A model generated the notes under the pieces. It was given only the letters and a program-made list of their open reading frames with translations, did no database searches and was not told the DNA's origin. A stretch of DNA of 64,000 nucleotides from Gluconacetobacter aggeris (GTDB lineage Bacteria > Pseudomonadota > Alphaproteobacteria > Acetobacterales > Acetobacteraceae), in NCBI RefSeq assembly GCF_014174395.1, contig NZ_JABEQD010000003.1, positions 62,001 through 126,000 on the forward strand, written 5' to 3'. Shown here in pieces: positions 1-10,240 of the stretch. Position numbers and translations under genes: made by a program. Position 1 is the stretch's first letter, and each line of letters starts with the position of its first letter.

Positions 1-897
1 TCCGGTTCCCAGCGGCCGGACGGCACCGTCCGGCACCAGCCCCAGCAGGCGACACGCCGCCAGCGCCAGAAAACCGACCAGGAACCATGGCACCAGCGGC
101 GGCCTTTCCCTCCGCGTCGCCCGATTCTCCCGCCCGTCCGGGTGCGCCAGGACCGACAGCACCAGACAGACCGGTCCCAGCATCAGTACCCGCGCCAGCT
201 TGACCAGCATGCCCATCTGTATCGCCACGGTTCCCATCGGGGCGGCCGCAGCCATGACCTGCGGCACGGCATAGACGGTCAGCCCCGCCAGCGCGCCATA
301 GGCAACCCCTTCCATGCCAAGCAGGATACCCAGCAACGGCAATCCGAGCACGACCACCACACCGAATAACGCGGTGAACGCGATCGACGCCGCAATCTCG
401 TCATCATCAGCCGCGATCACGGGCGCGATCGCGGCGATGGCCGAATTGCCGCAGATCGCGTTGCCGCAGGCAACCAGCAGCGCCATGCGCGCCGGCACCC
501 CGCACAACCGGCCGATGCCAAATCCCAGCAGGATCGCCACCGCCACCACAGCCGCAATCCCGACCAGCAACGCCGGACCGGCGGCGCGGACCACCGTGTC
601 GCTGACCGACGCCCCCAGGAGCAGGATGGCCAGTTCCAGCGGGTATTTTGCACAGAAGGCAATGCCGGGGCGCCATTTCCGGGCCGGCGTCCATCGGCTG
701 CGCGCCACCGTTCCGCACAGGATCGCCAGAACCAGCGCCTCCAGCCACGCCCGCCCGGTCCACGCGCGTTCCAGAGCTGCCAGCGCATAGGCCACACCCG
801 TAACCAGCAGGCACAGCGCGATGCCGGGCGCCAGAGAGACCTCATTCCGGCGGAAACAGGCGGGCACGCCTGCGGTACGGGATACGGAATTCATCAT
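1..897 (-). CDS. YeiH-family (UPF0324) putative sulfate exporter, 3' end cut by window edge
   Basis: The frame translates to a hydrophobic multi-spanning inner-membrane protein, beginning MMNSVSRTAG and staying open for 299 codons to the window edge, so the C-terminus is missing. Family-like stretches include LEALVLAILCGTVAR near the N-terminus and GNAICGNSAIAAIAPVIAA in the middle, both typical of YeiH putative sulfate exporters. It is divergent from a LysR gene about 110 bp away, as yeiH and yeiE are paired in enterobacteria. Substrate is a family-level inference. Either of two adjacent ATGs (897 or 894) could be the start. Confidence 0.85.
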   Translation of the reverse strand, partial: MMNSVSRTAGVPACFRRNEVSLAPGIALCLLVTGVAYALAALERAWTGRAWLEALVLAILCGTVARSRWTPARKWRPGIAFCAKYPLELAILLLGASVSDTVVRAAGPALLVGIAAVVAVAILLGFGIGRLCGVPARMALLVACGNAICGNSAIAAIAPVIAADDDEIAASIAFTALFGVVVVLGLPLLGILLGMEGVAYGALAGLTVYAVPQVMAAAAPMGTVAIQMGMLVKLARVLMLGPVCLVLSVLAHPDGRENRATRRERPPLVPWFLVGFLALAACRLLGLVPDGAVRPLGTG

Positions 898-1006
898 GGC
901 GGCTTCCTTTCACCGCCCGTGTTACCGCCCGACCGACCATTCTATCCAACGCATCATTCTTGTGGTTTTAATCGCAAATTCAGATCAATCAGGATCTCCC
1001 CCCTCC

Positions 1007-1888
1007 ATGACCCTCGAACAGCTCCGCATCTTCATCGCCGTCGCCGAACGCGAGCACATGACGGCCGGAGCAAGGGCGCTGAACGTCACCCAGTCGGCCG
1101 CCTCTGCCGCCATCGCGGCACTGGAGGACCGCCACGCCATTCGTCTCTTCCATCGGGTCGGCCGGGGCATCACCCTCACCGAGGCCGGCCGTCTGTTTCT
1201 CACCGAAGCCCGCGCCGTACTGGCCCGCATGGCCGCCGCCGAAAATGTGCTGGACGATCTGGGCGCCCTCCGGCGCGGCACCCTGCGCGTGGTCGCCAGC
1301 CAGACCATCGCCGCCTACTGGCTGCCGCCCCTGCTGGCGGATTTTCACCGCTGCCATCCAGCCCTGTCGATCACCCTTGCCATCCGCAATACCGAACAGG
1401 CCGCCGCCCAGGTCCGTACGGGCGAGGCCGAAATCGGAATCATCGAAGGCGAGATCGACGATCCCGCCTTGGCCCATTGGCCGATCGGCGAGGACCGATT
1501 ATTGCTGGTGCAGGCCGAACCGTTCGACGACACCCCCATCGATGCCGTCTGGCTGCAACGCGCCCGCTGGATCATGCGCGAGGACGGCTCGGGCACGCGT
1601 TCGACGCTCGACCAGCATCTGCGCCGCTTCGGCATCGCGCCCGACACGCTGGACGTGGCGCTGGTCCTGCCTTCCAACGAAAGCGTTCGCACCGCTGTCG
1701 AAGCCGGCGCCGGCATCGCCGCCCTGTCATCCCTGGTCGTCGCGCCGGGCATCCGCGCCCGTACATTGCACGCGGCGCCGCTTTCGTTCGGCCCCAGGGC
1801 CTTCTTCGGGCTGCGCCACAAGGAACGATATCAAAGCAAGGCGGCCGAAGCCCTGCTGGCCTTCATCACCGCATCCATCCGGCAATAA
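1007..1888 (+). CDS. LysR-family transcriptional regulator (YeiE/CysB-like)
   Basis: A 293-residue protein with an N-terminal winged helix-turn-helix (about residues 3-62, starting MTLEQLRIFIAVAE, with the LNVTQSAASAAIAALE recognition helix) followed by a periplasmic-binding-fold effector domain. The length is normal for LysR regulators. The open frame extends upstream, but MTLEQL is the canonical LysR N-terminus, so that ATG was chosen. It diverges from the YeiH-type exporter and probably controls it from the shared 109-bp intergenic region, as LysR regulators usually do; the effector is unknown. Confidence 0.88.
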   Translation: MTLEQLRIFIAVAEREHMTAGARALNVTQSAASAAIAALEDRHAIRLFHRVGRGITLTEAGRLFLTEARAVLARMAAAENVLDDLGALRRGTLRVVASQTIAAYWLPPLLADFHRCHPALSITLAIRNTEQAAAQVRTGEAEIGIIEGEIDDPALAHWPIGEDRLLLVQAEPFDDTPIDAVWLQRARWIMREDGSGTRSTLDQHLRRFGIAPDTLDVALVLPSNESVRTAVEAGAGIAALSSLVVAPGIRARTLHAAPLSFGPRAFFGLRHKERYQSKAAEALLAFITASIRQ

Positions 1889-1891
1889 GAC

Positions 1892-1925
1892 AAAAAAAAC
1901 CGCCCGCGAACGGACGGTTCTTTTC
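1892..1925. terminator. Bidirectional intrinsic terminator between lysR and groEL
   Basis: A stem of 9 bp with one mismatch (AACCGCCCG / CGGACGGTT, loop CGAA) is preceded by a run of eight A and followed by CTTTTCC. It lies between two converging genes. Read on the minus strand the hairpin is followed by a U8 tract, so it is a strong end for groESL and a weaker one for lysR. Confidence 0.75.
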
Positions 1926-1985
1926 CTGCCGGATAAAGCAGCACCCGGCCCGGGCACGAAACCCGGACCGGCAGGCTGATGGATC

Positions 1986-3656
<1,671 letters not shown>

Positions 3657-3679
3657 TCAGAAAGGAAAGAGGAAGGACT

Positions 3680-3970
3680 TCAGGCGATCACGCCCATGAT
3701 GTCGCTTTCCTTCATGATCAACAGCTCCTCGCCATTGATCTTGACCTCGGTGCCCGACCACTTGCCGAACAGCACCTTGTCGCCCGCCTTCACATCGAGG
3801 GCGACGATCTGTCCCTGCTCGTTCCGCGCGCCGGGGCCGACCGAGATGACCTCGCCCTCCATCGGCTTTTCCTTGGCGGTGTCGGGGATGATGATGCCGC
3901 CAGCCGTCTTCTCTTCGCCGGTCAGGCGACGGACGACCACACGGTCATGCAGGGGCCGAAAATTCGTCAT
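3680..3970 (-). CDS. groES: Co-chaperonin GroES (Hsp10)
   Basis: A 96-residue co-chaperonin, the heptameric lid of GroEL. It begins [16 protein letters not shown], contains the mobile-loop region [18 protein letters not shown] and ends with [10 protein letters not shown]. The open frame continues upstream through the promoter region, but MTNFRPLHD is the family start, giving normal GroES length. First gene of the groESL operon; the CIRCE operator and promoter lie 84-143 bp upstream of the ATG. Confidence 0.97.
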   Translation of the reverse strand: MTNFRPLHDRVVVRRLTGEEKTAGGIIIPDTAKEKPMEGEVISVGPGARNEQGQIVALDVKAGDKVLFGKWSGTEVKINGEELLIMKESDIMGVIA

Positions 3971-4053
3971 TATGGATCGCTCCACATCAAAAAGGTAACG
4001 CCCTTGAATAAGCAACGCCACCGGGTTGGCACGCGCGCCAGAGCCGCGTCGCT

Positions 4054-4080
4054 TTAGCACTCTCCTTGCGAGAGTGCCAA
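4054..4080 (-). promoter_or_regulatory. CIRCE element (HrcA operator) of groESL
   Basis: TTAGCACTC, a 9-bp spacer and GAGTGCCAA: an inverted repeat matching the CIRCE consensus TTAGCACTC-N9-GAGTGCTAA with one substitution in the second arm. It sits between the groES start codon and the predicted core promoter, the expected place for a HrcA repressor site. Family knowledge: HrcA is itself stabilised by GroEL, so the operon is derepressed on heat shock. Confidence 0.95.
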
Positions 4081-4084
4081 CAAA

Positions 4085-4113
4085 CAGGTAGGTGCCCACC
4101 CCGCCCATGTCAA
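4085..4113 (-). promoter_or_regulatory. Predicted sigma-70-type promoter of groESL
   Basis: On the minus strand a perfect -35 hexamer TTGACA (4113-4108) is followed after 17 bp by TACCTG (4090-4085). The predicted transcription start falls in or next to the CIRCE arm, so bound HrcA would block initiation. Promoter assignment is by inspection only. Confidence 0.6.
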
Positions 4114-4242
4114 CGCTTTGGCAGCACTTTCTTTCGACGACTGCCAAGTTTCTGGGAATAAAGAATTTTTGTTGAAATACGCCCGGCCGATCCCGCAGGC
4201 TGACGATGTGTCCACAACCGTCGATCCCGCACCGAGGTGTCC

Positions 4243-4503
4243 ATGTCTCTGCGGCTCCAGCTCAACGACTACCGCCTGACGACCGCCGAAATCCTCTATC
4301 GCCTTCCCGATCACCCGACCCTGCTCCAAACCTATATCTGGCAGGACCTCGATCTGGCGCCGTCCTATCCGCAGTTCCGCCGGTTTCTCGATTTCTGGAC
4401 CCGTTCGCTGGCAGGCCAACTGCACTCGGTCAGGGTGGCGCAGCAGGCCCTGATCGACCCTCCGGCTCTGCGCCATGCCTCGGCCTGTCTCACATTACAT
4501 TGA
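4243..4503 (+). CDS. Usg-family small protein
   Basis: An 86-residue protein that I recognise as the alphaproteobacterial Usg-like family from motifs such as [31 protein letters not shown] and FLDFW. It has no signal peptide or membrane segment and its function is not established. The ATG at 4243 gives the family-typical start; a GTG two codons upstream is an alternative. It stands alone, divergent from groESL and convergent with the small gene at 4550-4750. Confidence 0.8.
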   Translation: MSLRLQLNDYRLTTAEILYRLPDHPTLLQTYIWQDLDLAPSYPQFRRFLDFWTRSLAGQLHSVRVAQQALIDPPALRHASACLTLH

Positions 4504-4549
4504 CCGCCCAACATCGACAGCACAGGGCTGGCAGCCCGTCCGGGTCATG

Positions 4550-4750
4550 TCAGCCCTGCCCATCCCGCTCGGGCCCGGAGGGCAGCCGCGCACCATCCAG
4601 CGTGCGCCGGGCCCGATCAGCCTCCTGCCGGTCGCGATCACGCTCGGCGGCCGTCCTGCCATGCAGGGCGCGGTTCGTCGACGCCACGGCGGCCTGTTCC
4701 GCACGGGCCTTGCGCTTGCGCGCCTGCCGCAGGTTGACGATCTCAGCCAT
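4550..4750 (-). CDS. DUF4169-family small basic protein
   Basis: A 66-residue, highly charged protein starting MAEIVNLRQARKRKARAEQ and ending in a D/G-rich tail. The N-terminal motif, the central NRALHGRTAAER and the LDGARL segment match the alphaproteobacterial DUF4169 family as I know it. No function is known; the composition predicts a soluble, largely helical polypeptide. It is divergent from the dienelactone hydrolase gene (47-bp gap). Confidence 0.75.
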   Translation of the reverse strand: MAEIVNLRQARKRKARAEQAAVASTNRALHGRTAAERDRDRQEADRARRTLDGARLPSGPERDGQG

Positions 4751-4796
4751 GGCGCCACTCTACCGGCCATCGTTGGCACAGAACAAGGACCCGTCC

Positions 4797-5465
4797 ATGA
4801 GCCAGACCATCACCCTGACCGCAGCGGACGGTCACACGCTTTCCGCCTACAGCGCCGGCCCGGCCGATGCCCCCCGCGCGCTGGTGGTGGTGCAGGAGAT
4901 TTTCGGCGTCAATCACCATATCCGCACGGTTGCCGACGCCTTCGGCGCCGAGGGATACCGCGTCATCGCCCCAGCCCTGTTCGACCGCGCCGAGCGGGAT
5001 GTGGAACTGGCCTACGATCAGGCCGGGGTACAGAAGGGCCTTAAACTACGCGCCGCAATCCCGCCCGAAGACACATTGCTCGATATCGTCGCCGCCGCAC
5101 GGGCGCTGGGGCTGGAACCGGCCCATACCGGCATCATCGGCTATTGCTGGGGCGGCACGCTCGCCTGGCAGGCAGCCTGCCGGACCGACAGTTTCGGGGC
5201 GGCGGTCGGATGGTATGGCGCCGGCATCGCCGCCAAGCGTACCCTTGTTCCGCACTGTCCGGTGGAACTGCATTTCGGCGAGACCGACGGATCGATCCCC
5301 CTCTCCGATATCGCCGCCATCCGCGCCGCCCACCCCGATCTGCCGATCTACATCTACCCCGATGCCGGGCATGGGTTCGGCTGTTCGGAACGCGCCAGCT
5401 TCAATGCTCCGGCGGCGGAACTGGCCCAGACCCGCAGCCTTGCCTTTTTCGACAGGCGGCTCTGA
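4797..5465 (+). CDS. Dienelactone hydrolase family protein
   Basis: A 222-residue alpha/beta hydrolase. The DLH catalytic triad is visible: nucleophile Cys117 (GYCWGG), Asp164 (GETDGS) and His192 (DAGHGF), and the N-terminal segment VVVQEIFGVNHHIR with its conserved Glu is family-typical. Such enzymes hydrolyse dienelactones or related esters in the cytoplasm, but here no aromatic degradation genes are nearby, so the substrate is unknown. No signal peptide. Length is normal for the family. The ATG at 4797 gives the usual N-terminus. Confidence 0.92.
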   Translation: MSQTITLTAADGHTLSAYSAGPADAPRALVVVQEIFGVNHHIRTVADAFGAEGYRVIAPALFDRAERDVELAYDQAGVQKGLKLRAAIPPEDTLLDIVAAARALGLEPAHTGIIGYCWGGTLAWQAACRTDSFGAAVGWYGAGIAAKRTLVPHCPVELHFGETDGSIPLSDIAAIRAAHPDLPIYIYPDAGHGFGCSERASFNAPAAELAQTRSLAFFDRRL

Positions 5466-5742
5466 GCCTCCCAGCGGCAGCCGCCTCGCAGCCAGCATGC
5501 TAGCTGCAGAAATATCACGAATATGTGTTGGTCAGCCTTCCTAGGGAACGTGACCTTCTGCCTGCGTCCCATCACAAGATGGCCCGGCGCGGATCACATC
5601 ATCCGTCAAAATATTTGCATCGACGTGATATAACCACCGAGTATATCTTGCGTTCATGTCGTTTCGAGGCAAGATGCCCTTGAACTTGTTGATGAGCGAA
5701 CCGAGGCAATAGGCGGATCATGCCAAATCTGGTGCTGGACGG

Positions 5743-7371
5743 GTGCAAGCCGACATCCGCGACGGGGCGGCGCCACGTGCGATCCTTACCACACACTGTT
5801 CCGACAGCGTGATGCATCTGGGATACAGGGAAGCACGACATTTGCAAGACATCGATACGCGCTACGGGGCGTTCAGAATCCCCACGGCAGAAGATGACCT
5901 TATCGGCCGTTTTCTTGCTCATTACGGCGAATGGGCATGGGATGAAGTCTCCTTCGTCGCCTCCATAGTGCCGGAGAACGCACGGATTCTGGATATCGGC
6001 GCGTGCTTCGGTACCTTTGGCCTTGGCATCTCACTCCTGCGCAAGATCTCCCATGTCTGTTTCGTAGACGCCAATCCGGCGGTTATTCCCTTCCTGACCC
6101 ATAATGTCACCAGCAACGCGCGCATCTCCCACACCATCAGGGAGAATTTGATCGGGAGGGCGGGTATAAAGGTGGCCGCTGCCCATAGCGATCCAGGCAA
6201 CATTGGGGCCACATCCTTTACCCCCGACGCGTCGGTCCAGATCTCGCAACCCACAGTGCCGGCAATCAAGGAACTGTCCGATCTCTGGCAGGAAGAGGGG
6301 CCGTTCGACCTGATCAAGATCGATGCGGAGGGAATGGAACTCAGCATCCTCGACAGCCATGCCCGCCTCCTCTCTCAAGGCCAGGTAACCCTCTGGCTGG
6401 AATGCAATGAGGATGCTCAGTCCCTCGCACTCTGCGAACGATTATTATCCTGGGACCTCAAGGTCTTCTACTTCGCCTTCCCCAGTCACAATCCGGACAA
6501 TTTCCGTCACGCGGCCACCCCGATCTTTCCCCTCGCCTATGAAGCCGGTCTGCTGGCTGCCCCCCGTCGCCAGCCGGTCCTGGACGAAAAACTGCGTGCC
6601 CATCACTGCATCCTGCGCGCGATCAGCAGCGTGGCGGACCTGCGGGAAGCATTGTGGGAGACCCCTCGCTGGGGCATGCCGGAGTGGGAAGGCAGGGACG
6701 TTCCAGCCATCGCGGCTCGGGCCGGACATTCCATGCGCGGCGAGGATTTCGAGACCTTCCTCACCCCCGGCTGGCAGAATGGCGAACTGATCAGGGACAG
6801 ATTGACGGCATTGGAGCACTCCACGCGCGAAGCCCTGCACGAAGCGCATGAACAGAACACAGCCCAGCAGCAGGCACTGGACGATCTTTCGGCACGCTGC
6901 CAGAATCTGACAGACAGCCTCGTGCACGAGCAGGCGGCCCATGCCGCGGCGCAGGCACACAATCAGAAACTGCTCGACACCCTCGCGCATCGCGCCCTCG
7001 CATTGACGGCAGCGGAGGCGCAAATCCAGCGCCTTGAGAGAGAACTTGCCGCCACGACAGCGAATATGCTCGACCCGATCGCCGAAGCCGGAAAATATCT
7101 GGAAAGCACGATCCGCGATGATCTGAGAGACAAGGAATTACAAATCGACCAAATGCAATCCCTGGTCGATTACCACTCCGAACAGGCCATTGCTCTACAA
7201 AGCGCACATCAACAGCTACAAAATCGAATCAGGGACATCGAGATCAGTACGATCTGGCGGGCGACATCACCGGTGCGGCAGATTGCCGAAAGGCATCCGG
7301 CGATCCAGAAGGCGGCCCGAACAGGACGCCGCGTCGCGGCCAGCATTCGCAACAGATATTTCAAGAACTGA
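5743..7371 (+). CDS. FkbM-family methyltransferase with C-terminal coiled coil
   Basis: A 542-residue protein with an S-adenosylmethionine-dependent methyltransferase domain (residues about 75-235; motif I ILDIGACFGTFGLG at 83-96, and FDLIKIDAEGMELSIL at 188-203, diagnostic of FkbM). A Gln/Ala/Glu-rich segment at about residues 365-500 predicts a long coiled coil, and the tail TSPVRQIAERHP resembles ends of proteins fused to glycosyltransferases. First gene of a glycan cluster, so a sugar O-methyltransferase is the likely role. The start is uncertain: GTG at 5743 or ATG at 5812, neither with a good ribosome-binding site. Confidence 0.8.
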   Translation: MQADIRDGAAPRAILTTHCSDSVMHLGYREARHLQDIDTRYGAFRIPTAEDDLIGRFLAHYGEWAWDEVSFVASIVPENARILDIGACFGTFGLGISLLRKISHVCFVDANPAVIPFLTHNVTSNARISHTIRENLIGRAGIKVAAAHSDPGNIGATSFTPDASVQISQPTVPAIKELSDLWQEEGPFDLIKIDAEGMELSILDSHARLLSQGQVTLWLECNEDAQSLALCERLLSWDLKVFYFAFPSHNPDNFRHAATPIFPLAYEAGLLAAPRRQPVLDEKLRAHHCILRAISSVADLREALWETPRWGMPEWEGRDVPAIAARAGHSMRGEDFETFLTPGWQNGELIRDRLTALEHSTREALHEAHEQNTAQQQALDDLSARCQNLTDSLVHEQAAHAAAQAHNQKLLDTLAHRALALTAAEAQIQRLERELAATTANMLDPIAEAGKYLESTIRDDLRDKELQIDQMQSLVDYHSEQAIALQSAHQQLQNRIRDIEISTIWRATSPVRQIAERHPAIQKAARTGRRVAASIRNRYFKN

Positions 7372-7397
7372 ACGAAGCGCCAACCTGGGATCGGGCC

Positions 7398-9023
7398 ATG
7401 AACGACCATATTGCGGCTCTCGAACATTTCTTTGACAGAACATTTTATCTTCGTTCCTATCCCGATGTGGCGGAACTGCGCATCGACCCGCTGGAACATT
7501 ATTGCGCGACTGGCTGGCGAGAGGGCCGCAATCCCAGCATCTCCTTCGATACGAGCTTCTACCTGCAGCGAAATCCCGACGTCGCCAAAGCCGGGATAAA
7601 CCCCCTGCATCACTATGTCTTCGCTGGCCGGCATGAAGGACGAAAGGCCATTCCCCCTTTGCGGGACATGCGCGCACGCGTCCAGAACAGCTTTCGGGCA
7701 AAGTTGGATATAAGCCCGGCACCCACGATATCAGACGAGGGCGTTCTGTCGGCGGGGCGCCTGTCGAGTCTGCTGGAAGCCGGACTCCTCGATGGACCGA
7801 CCATCCTGTCGGTCAGTCATGACGACTACCGCAAGAATGTCGGTGGCGTGCAGAAGCTGATTTCGGTCGAGCAGGCCACCTGCTCGGAGCTCTCATGGAA
7901 TTATCTGCATCTGTCTCCTGCCTGCCCCCGACTGGGCTTGGCCGACCGGGTCCCCGGGCTGCCGATCGCCTTATCCGTTTGCCTGAATGGCACAAAACTG
8001 GGCAACGCCACGCCGGCCAGCCTGATCCGGGCACTTGTACACACCCGGCCGAAAGGCCATCCGGTTCACGCCGTCATCCACCATCTCATGGGCCATGCTC
8101 CGGAAGATATCGGCGATATCCTTCAGGCCGTGTGTCACGATCGCATTATTGTCTGGACCCACGATTTCTTCACCCTCTGCAGCAGTGTCCAACTGCTGCG
8201 CAACGATACCGTCTATTGCCATGCGCCGCCCTCCCACTCGATGGCCTGCGGAATCTGTAGCCACGGCGCGGGCCGGCCCGCTTTCCTGGCACGCATCGAG
8301 GCCTTTTTCACGCGCTTCACACCATGTGTCATGGCGCCATCCGAAGCCGCGCTGGCCCTCTGGCTGAAGCACGCTTCCTTTTCTCATGCCGATGCGCTGG
8401 CTCGCCCACTTGGCCGATTGCTGCTCAGTGACTCGCACATTCCCTTCGAAACAGGCAGCACCGAGCGTCCGATCAGAATCGCCTTCCTCGGTCAGCGGGC
8501 CTACCCGAAAGGCTGGCCGGTCTTCCAGAATCTGGCCGAGCATTTCCAGAACGATCCTCGCTATGAATTCCATCATATCGGACTGGCGCATTCCGTTCCT
8601 GCGGCGGGACACATTATCTATACACCAGTCAATATTGCCCTCGACGGGCCAGATGCCATGATCAGGGCCGTCGTCGCCCGAAACATCGACGTGGTCGTCA
8701 ACTGGTCACTTTGGCCCGAGACCTTCTGCTACGCAGCCTACGAGGCTCTGGCCGGCGGCGCCTTCCTGCTGGCACCCGACGGAGAAGGCAACGTTCCCGT
8801 CCTCCTGCGCCGCTCTGCCCCCGGCCAGGGTCTTCTTCTGGAAAGCGAAGACGAGTTGGTGGCACTTCTCGCCACAGGCAAATTGTCGAACATTCTGAAG
8901 CTTTCCAGCCGCCAACGCGGCTATCTCCTGGCCGAGGAGGGGAGTATCGCCTGGCTCCGCGATCAGCGCGAACAAGAAGTGACCAGCCGTCCAGAGTTCT
9001 TGTCCGAGGTGCAGGATGCCTAA
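7398..9023 (+). CDS. Glycosyltransferase with two N-terminal NPDV-type repeats
   Basis: A 541-residue soluble protein. Residues 11-44 and 49-82 are two copies of a roughly 34-residue repeat of the pattern F-D-x-x-F-Y-L-x-x-x-P-D-V-A-x-x-x-I-(D/N)-P-L-x-H-Y-x-x-x-G-x-x-E-G-R. This module is seen N-terminal to glycosyltransferases and rhamnan-synthesis-like proteins. The C-terminal half looks like a GT-B Rossmann domain (IRIAFLGQRAYPKGWPVF, then PETFCYAAYEALAGGAFLL with the conserved donor-binding Glu). Sugar specificity cannot be read. It starts 26 bp after the FkbM gene and overlaps the next gene by 8 bp, so the three form an operon. Confidence 0.8.
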   Translation: MNDHIAALEHFFDRTFYLRSYPDVAELRIDPLEHYCATGWREGRNPSISFDTSFYLQRNPDVAKAGINPLHHYVFAGRHEGRKAIPPLRDMRARVQNSFRAKLDISPAPTISDEGVLSAGRLSSLLEAGLLDGPTILSVSHDDYRKNVGGVQKLISVEQATCSELSWNYLHLSPACPRLGLADRVPGLPIALSVCLNGTKLGNATPASLIRALVHTRPKGHPVHAVIHHLMGHAPEDIGDILQAVCHDRIIVWTHDFFTLCSSVQLLRNDTVYCHAPPSHSMACGICSHGAGRPAFLARIEAFFTRFTPCVMAPSEAALALWLKHASFSHADALARPLGRLLLSDSHIPFETGSTERPIRIAFLGQRAYPKGWPVFQNLAEHFQNDPRYEFHHIGLAHSVPAAGHIIYTPVNIALDGPDAMIRAVVARNIDVVVNWSLWPETFCYAAYEALAGGAFLLAPDGEGNVPVLLRRSAPGQGLLLESEDELVALLATGKLSNILKLSSRQRGYLLAEEGSIAWLRDQREQEVTSRPEFLSEVQDA

Positions 9024-10047
9024 GGTACAATGTTTCACAAGTGCTTCGTTTTCCTATCTCGATCGCGTCCGCGTTCTGGGCGAGACCCTGCATCGCCATC
9101 ATCCGGACTGGGAGTTCACGTTCTGCCTGTCGGATATCGAACCCGAAGGGTTCGTCTTCAACCTGGATGAAGAGCCGATCGACGCCCTCGTCCGCATCGG
9201 GGAGCTTGGAATTCCCAATCTCGATTCATGGATGTTCGAACATGACATCGTCGAACTCTGCACGGCCGTAAAGGGAAAAATGCTCTGCCGCCTGCTGGAA
9301 CAGGGCGCTGAAAAAGTCGTCTATATTGACCCCGACATCGCGATTTTTGCGGATCTGACGGATATCGAACGTGCATTGGATACCCATAACGTCATCCTGA
9401 CGCCTCATCAGTTGCGGCCGGATACCAGCGAGACCGCCATTCGGGATAACGAAATCGGCTCCCTGAAATTCGGAATCTACAATCTCGGCTTCGTGGCCGT
9501 ATCCGGGCGCCCCGAAGGTCGGCGTTTCGCCGAATGGTGGCGTGACCGGCTCCTTTCCTTCTGCTTTGACGACGTTCCGAACGGGCTGTTTACCGATCAA
9601 AAATGGTGCGATCACGTTCCCGCATTCTTTGACGACGTGCTGATCCTGCGTGACCCGGGCTATAATGTTGCCAGTTGGAATCTCAGCCAGCGTCCGATTG
9701 CAATCGATTCCAACGGCGTCATTCGCGCCGCGGACAGCGTACTGCGCTTCTTTCACTTCACCAAGGTCACATGGGCCGGCGAAGTCATGCTGGAACGCTA
9801 TTGCGGCAACCGTATCGAAGTCTTCGAACTGATGTATTGGTACCGGGACCAGTTGGCGCAAAAGGCACCAAAGGGCCTGCCGGAACGCTGGTGGGCCTTC
9901 GCCCGTTACGAAAGCGGCAACCCGATCCCTCCCCAGCACAGGCTGGCTTATCGACAGGATGGCGCTCTCCGGCGGCAATTCCCTCATCCATTCTCCAGCG
10001 GCGCAAACTCATTCGAAAATTTCATGAAAGAACGGGAATCACGCTGA
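9016..10047 (+). CDS. GT-A-type glycosyltransferase, nucleotide-diphospho-sugar transferase family
   Basis: A 343-residue protein with an N-terminal GT-A fold: start MPKVQCFTSASFSYLDR, then a DxD-type metal/nucleotide-sugar site in YIDPDI (Asp105, Asp107), followed by the acceptor side with FGIYNLGFVAVSG and TDQKWCDH. This layout is that of GT8-like or related nucleotide-sugar transferases. No membrane segment. The start codon lies inside the preceding gene, suggesting translational coupling. It is the last gene of the plus-strand glycan operon, followed by two hairpins. Confidence 0.82.
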   Translation: MPKVQCFTSASFSYLDRVRVLGETLHRHHPDWEFTFCLSDIEPEGFVFNLDEEPIDALVRIGELGIPNLDSWMFEHDIVELCTAVKGKMLCRLLEQGAEKVVYIDPDIAIFADLTDIERALDTHNVILTPHQLRPDTSETAIRDNEIGSLKFGIYNLGFVAVSGRPEGRRFAEWWRDRLLSFCFDDVPNGLFTDQKWCDHVPAFFDDVLILRDPGYNVASWNLSQRPIAIDSNGVIRAADSVLRFFHFTKVTWAGEVMLERYCGNRIEVFELMYWYRDQLAQKAPKGLPERWWAFARYESGNPIPPQHRLAYRQDGALRRQFPHPFSSGANSFENFMKERESR

Positions 10048-10144
10048 TATTGCAGCGGCAGAAGGGAACGGTGCATGCCATCCATGCCCTGACGAAGGCA
10101 TACGAGGAAATTTCTCCCCCTCGAAAGACCCGACTAGAGCAGAT

Positions 10145-10172
10145 CCTGTTTGAACGTGTGCGTTCGAACAGG
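10145..10172. repeat. Hairpin 1 (12-bp arms) downstream of the glycan operon
   Basis: CCTGTTTGAACG and CGTTCGAACAGG are inverted with one G-T-type mismatch around a TGTG loop. An outer GAGCA / TGCTC pair extends the symmetry on both sides. There is no T-run on either strand. It lies 97 bp after the glycosyltransferase stop and 26 bp before a second, larger hairpin. Confidence 0.7.
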
Positions 10173-10198
10173 TAAAGATGCTCGCAAAAACAATAAAC

Positions 10199-10240
10199 TA
10201 GAGCATTTCTACCGAACCTGTGTTCGGTGGAAATGCTCTA
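10199..10240. repeat. Hairpin 2 (19-bp arms), probable bidirectional terminator
   Basis: Two 19-bp arms (TAGAGCATTTCTACCGAAC and its inverted partner, one G-T-type mismatch) enclose a CTGT loop. The right arm supplies the TAG stop codon of the minus-strand acyltransferase gene. The position between converging genes suggests a transcription end point for both, although a U-tract is missing. It shares the outer GAGCA / TGCTC design with hairpin 1. Confidence 0.75.
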
